From Acidobacteriota bacterium (lineage in GTDB: Bacteria > Acidobacteriota > Vicinamibacteria > Vicinamibacterales > Vicinamibacteraceae), in contig JADLFL010000072.1 of NCBI GenBank assembly GCA_020845575.1, positions 1-64,000 on the forward strand: DNA of 64,000 nt, written 5' to 3'. Every line of letters starts with the position of its first letter. Position 1 is the stretch's first letter. Below, one piece after another: positions 62,806-64,000 of this stretch. The notes beneath the pieces are model-generated. The model searched no databases and was not told the DNA's origin. It saw nothing but the letters and a program-made list of their open reading frames with translations. A program made the translations under genes and the position numbers.

Positions 62806-64000
62806 GCGTTGGAACAGGCAGTAGACGGGGATGCCGGCGGCGAGGATGGCGATGCCGCCGAGCGACGGCAGGGGTTCGCGCCAGATCGCGTTGACGACCA
62901 TCGCCACGCTGGCGACGACGAACAACCCGGGCGCCACGGGATAACCCAGAGCCTTGAACGGACGCGGCGCGTCCGGTTCCCGCCGCCGCAGCACGAAGAG
63001 TGCAAGCACGGCGATCCCGGCAAACAGCACCACGGTGAAGCCGGTGTAGTTCACGAGTTGGGCGAACGTCCCGGTGAGCACGAGTGACACGGCCCACACC
63101 GCCTGTGCCACGATCGCGGCGAGCGGCGTCTCCGTCTTCGGATTCACGCGGGCCGCAGCAGGCAGGAACAGGCCGTCGCGCGCCATGGCGTAGTAGACGC
63201 GCGGGCCCGCGAACACATTGGCGCTGATCGTACCGAGTGCGATGACGATGCCGACGGCAACGAGGACCGTCGCGGCTCCCGATCCGAACAGCACGTCCGC
63301 CGCGGCGTCCACCACCCGCACCTCCACGGTCGCCATCGTCCTGATGTCGAGCGCGTAGAGGTAGACGACGTTCATGGCCACGAACAGGGCCACCACGGCA
63401 ATCGTGCCCATGGCGAGCGCCCGCGGCACGTTTCGCGCGGGATCCTTCACCTCCTCGGCGAGATACGACGCCGCATTCCAGCCCGAGTAACTGAACATCA
63501 CGGGGACGAGCGCGAGCAGCACTCCCGACAGCGTCCACGACGCATCGGCACCTGCCGAGAAATGCGTCACCGATCCCTGACCCATCGACAAGCCCGCCGC
63601 CACGAACACGGCCAGCACCAGCACCTTGAACAGCGCGAGGACGTTCTGCACGACGCGCCCGGGTCCGATGCCCAGGCCGTGGACCACCGACAGCGAGACG
63701 ATCACCACGATCGCCAGCAGTTGCTGCGGCGACAGGCCGACCGTCACGATGCCGAGCGAGACGCTGACCCAGGGAGTGGGGTTGCCCGCACCTGGAAAGA
63801 ACCGGTCGAGCAGGCCGGCGAGTCCCATCGCGGTCGCGGCGATGGCTCCGGAGAAGCCCGCGACGAAGGATGCCCACCCGGTGAGGAACGCCGCCAGCGG
63901 TCCGAACGCCTCGCGCAGGTACACGTACTCACCGCCGGATTTCGGCCGGAGCGCGGCCAGTTCGGCGTAGGCCATCGCGCCGGCAAACGCGAGTGCGCCG
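62791..64000 (-). CDS. Amino-acid permease, APC family (N-terminus beyond the window)
   Basis: At least 402 codons, running off the window on the 5' side; the true start is not seen. Typical APC motifs: AYAELAALRPKSGGEYVYLREAFGPLAAFLTGW (helix 2-3), VMFSYSGWNAASYLAEEVKDPARNVPRAL near 205, VFAGPRVYYAMARDGLFLPAAARVNPKTETPLAA near 270. It imports amino acids by proton- or exchange-coupled transport; specificity not evident. The C-terminus RRRTG and stop TGA lie in repeat A5. Of the usual 12 helices at least 10 are present. Confidence 0.85.
   Translation of the reverse strand, partial: GALAFAGAMAYAELAALRPKSGGEYVYLREAFGPLAAFLTGWASFVAGFSGAIAATAMGLAGLLDRFFPGAGNPTPWVSVSLGIVTVGLSPQQLLAIVVIVSLSVVHGLGIGPGRVVQNVLALFKVLVLAVFVAAGLSMGQGSVTHFSAGADASWTLSGVLLALVPVMFSYSGWNAASYLAEEVKDPARNVPRALAMGTIAVVALFVAMNVVYLYALDIRTMATVEVRVVDAAADVLFGSGAATVLVAVGIVIALGTISANVFAGPRVYYAMARDGLFLPAAARVNPKTETPLAAIVAQAVWAVSLVLTGTFAQLVNYTGFTVVLFAGIAVLALFVLRRREPDAPRPFKALGYPVAPGLFVVASVAMVVNAIWREPLPSLGGIAILAAGIPVYCLFQRRRTG

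Overview
This 64 kb window is a stretch of very GC-rich chromosome from a heterotrophic bacterium. The gene content points to an Acidobacteriota-like organism, probably of the Vicinamibacteria/Luteitalea type: an Oar-like TonB receptor with a carboxypeptidase-regulatory N-terminus, a dehydrogenase/HEAT/cytochrome c fusion, a B12-dependent ribonucleotide reductase, Tat-exported sugar isomerase-like proteins, an Omp85/TamB pair, and many long non-coding frames antisense to genes. The taxonomy is inferred from family content only. I see no rRNA, tRNA, CRISPR array, prophage or transposase gene.

Layout. 1-4.0 kb: an mrfB-mrfA pair (RNase H-like exonuclease and DEAD helicase, the mitomycin-repair genes of Bacillus); mrfA is split by an in-frame TAG inside a patch of repeats. 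4.1-11.9 kb: a large membrane protein, an alanine symporter, an SDR, a DUF547 protein, a hydrolase and another membrane protein. 11.9-19.7 kb: cytochrome c, heme A synthase, a zinc metallopeptidase, a ring-cleaving dioxygenase, threonine aldolase, a DUF3500 protein, a cold-shock protein, a CoA-binding protein and a TIM-barrel protein. 19.8-25.2 kb: K+ channel, fumarase, a second copy of the 10 kb membrane protein, NIPSNAP. 25.2-31.3 kb: dehydrogenase-TonB receptor-NIPSNAP operon. 31.7-36.1 kb: methyltransferase and membrane proteins. 36.4-39.1 kb: nrdJ with a long leader. 39.6-43.5 kb: NtrC-type regulator, histidine kinase, lipoprotein. 43.6-47.8 kb: CPBP protease, O-antigen ligase-like protein, SurA-like protein, GT2. 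47.8-61.6 kb: one long reverse-strand operon (FN3 lipoprotein, FAH hydrolase, transaldolase, acyl-CoA carboxylase beta, biotin carboxylase, biotin carrier, TamB, TamA). 61.7-64 kb: a PEGA protein behind a sigma-54-type promoter and a partial amino-acid permease.

The most unusual feature is a dense set of at least four small repeat families. A is a hairpin with core GGGCTTCAGCCC whose outer stem bases covary between copies. B is a GC-rich hairpin that begins with TAG. C consists of tandem heptamers GGCAACC/GGGCACC. D consists of 7-8 bp units of the CATTCGG/ATGCCG type. They fill every convergent gene junction longer than about 30 bp, often sit on or within a few bases of stop codons (several TAG/TGA stops lie inside a repeat), and have also entered coding sequences in frame (tamA, two membrane proteins, perhaps mrfB) and out of use (mrfA). 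Heptamers have no stop codon in any of six frames, and every frame on one strand gives the same cyclic heptapeptide, so they can spread through genes; a one-unit change would shift the frame.

A second theme is short leaders: at eight or nine genes a -10-like hexamer ends 6-9 bases before the start codon, which suggests leaderless mRNAs, and two divergent gene pairs appear to share one symmetric -10.
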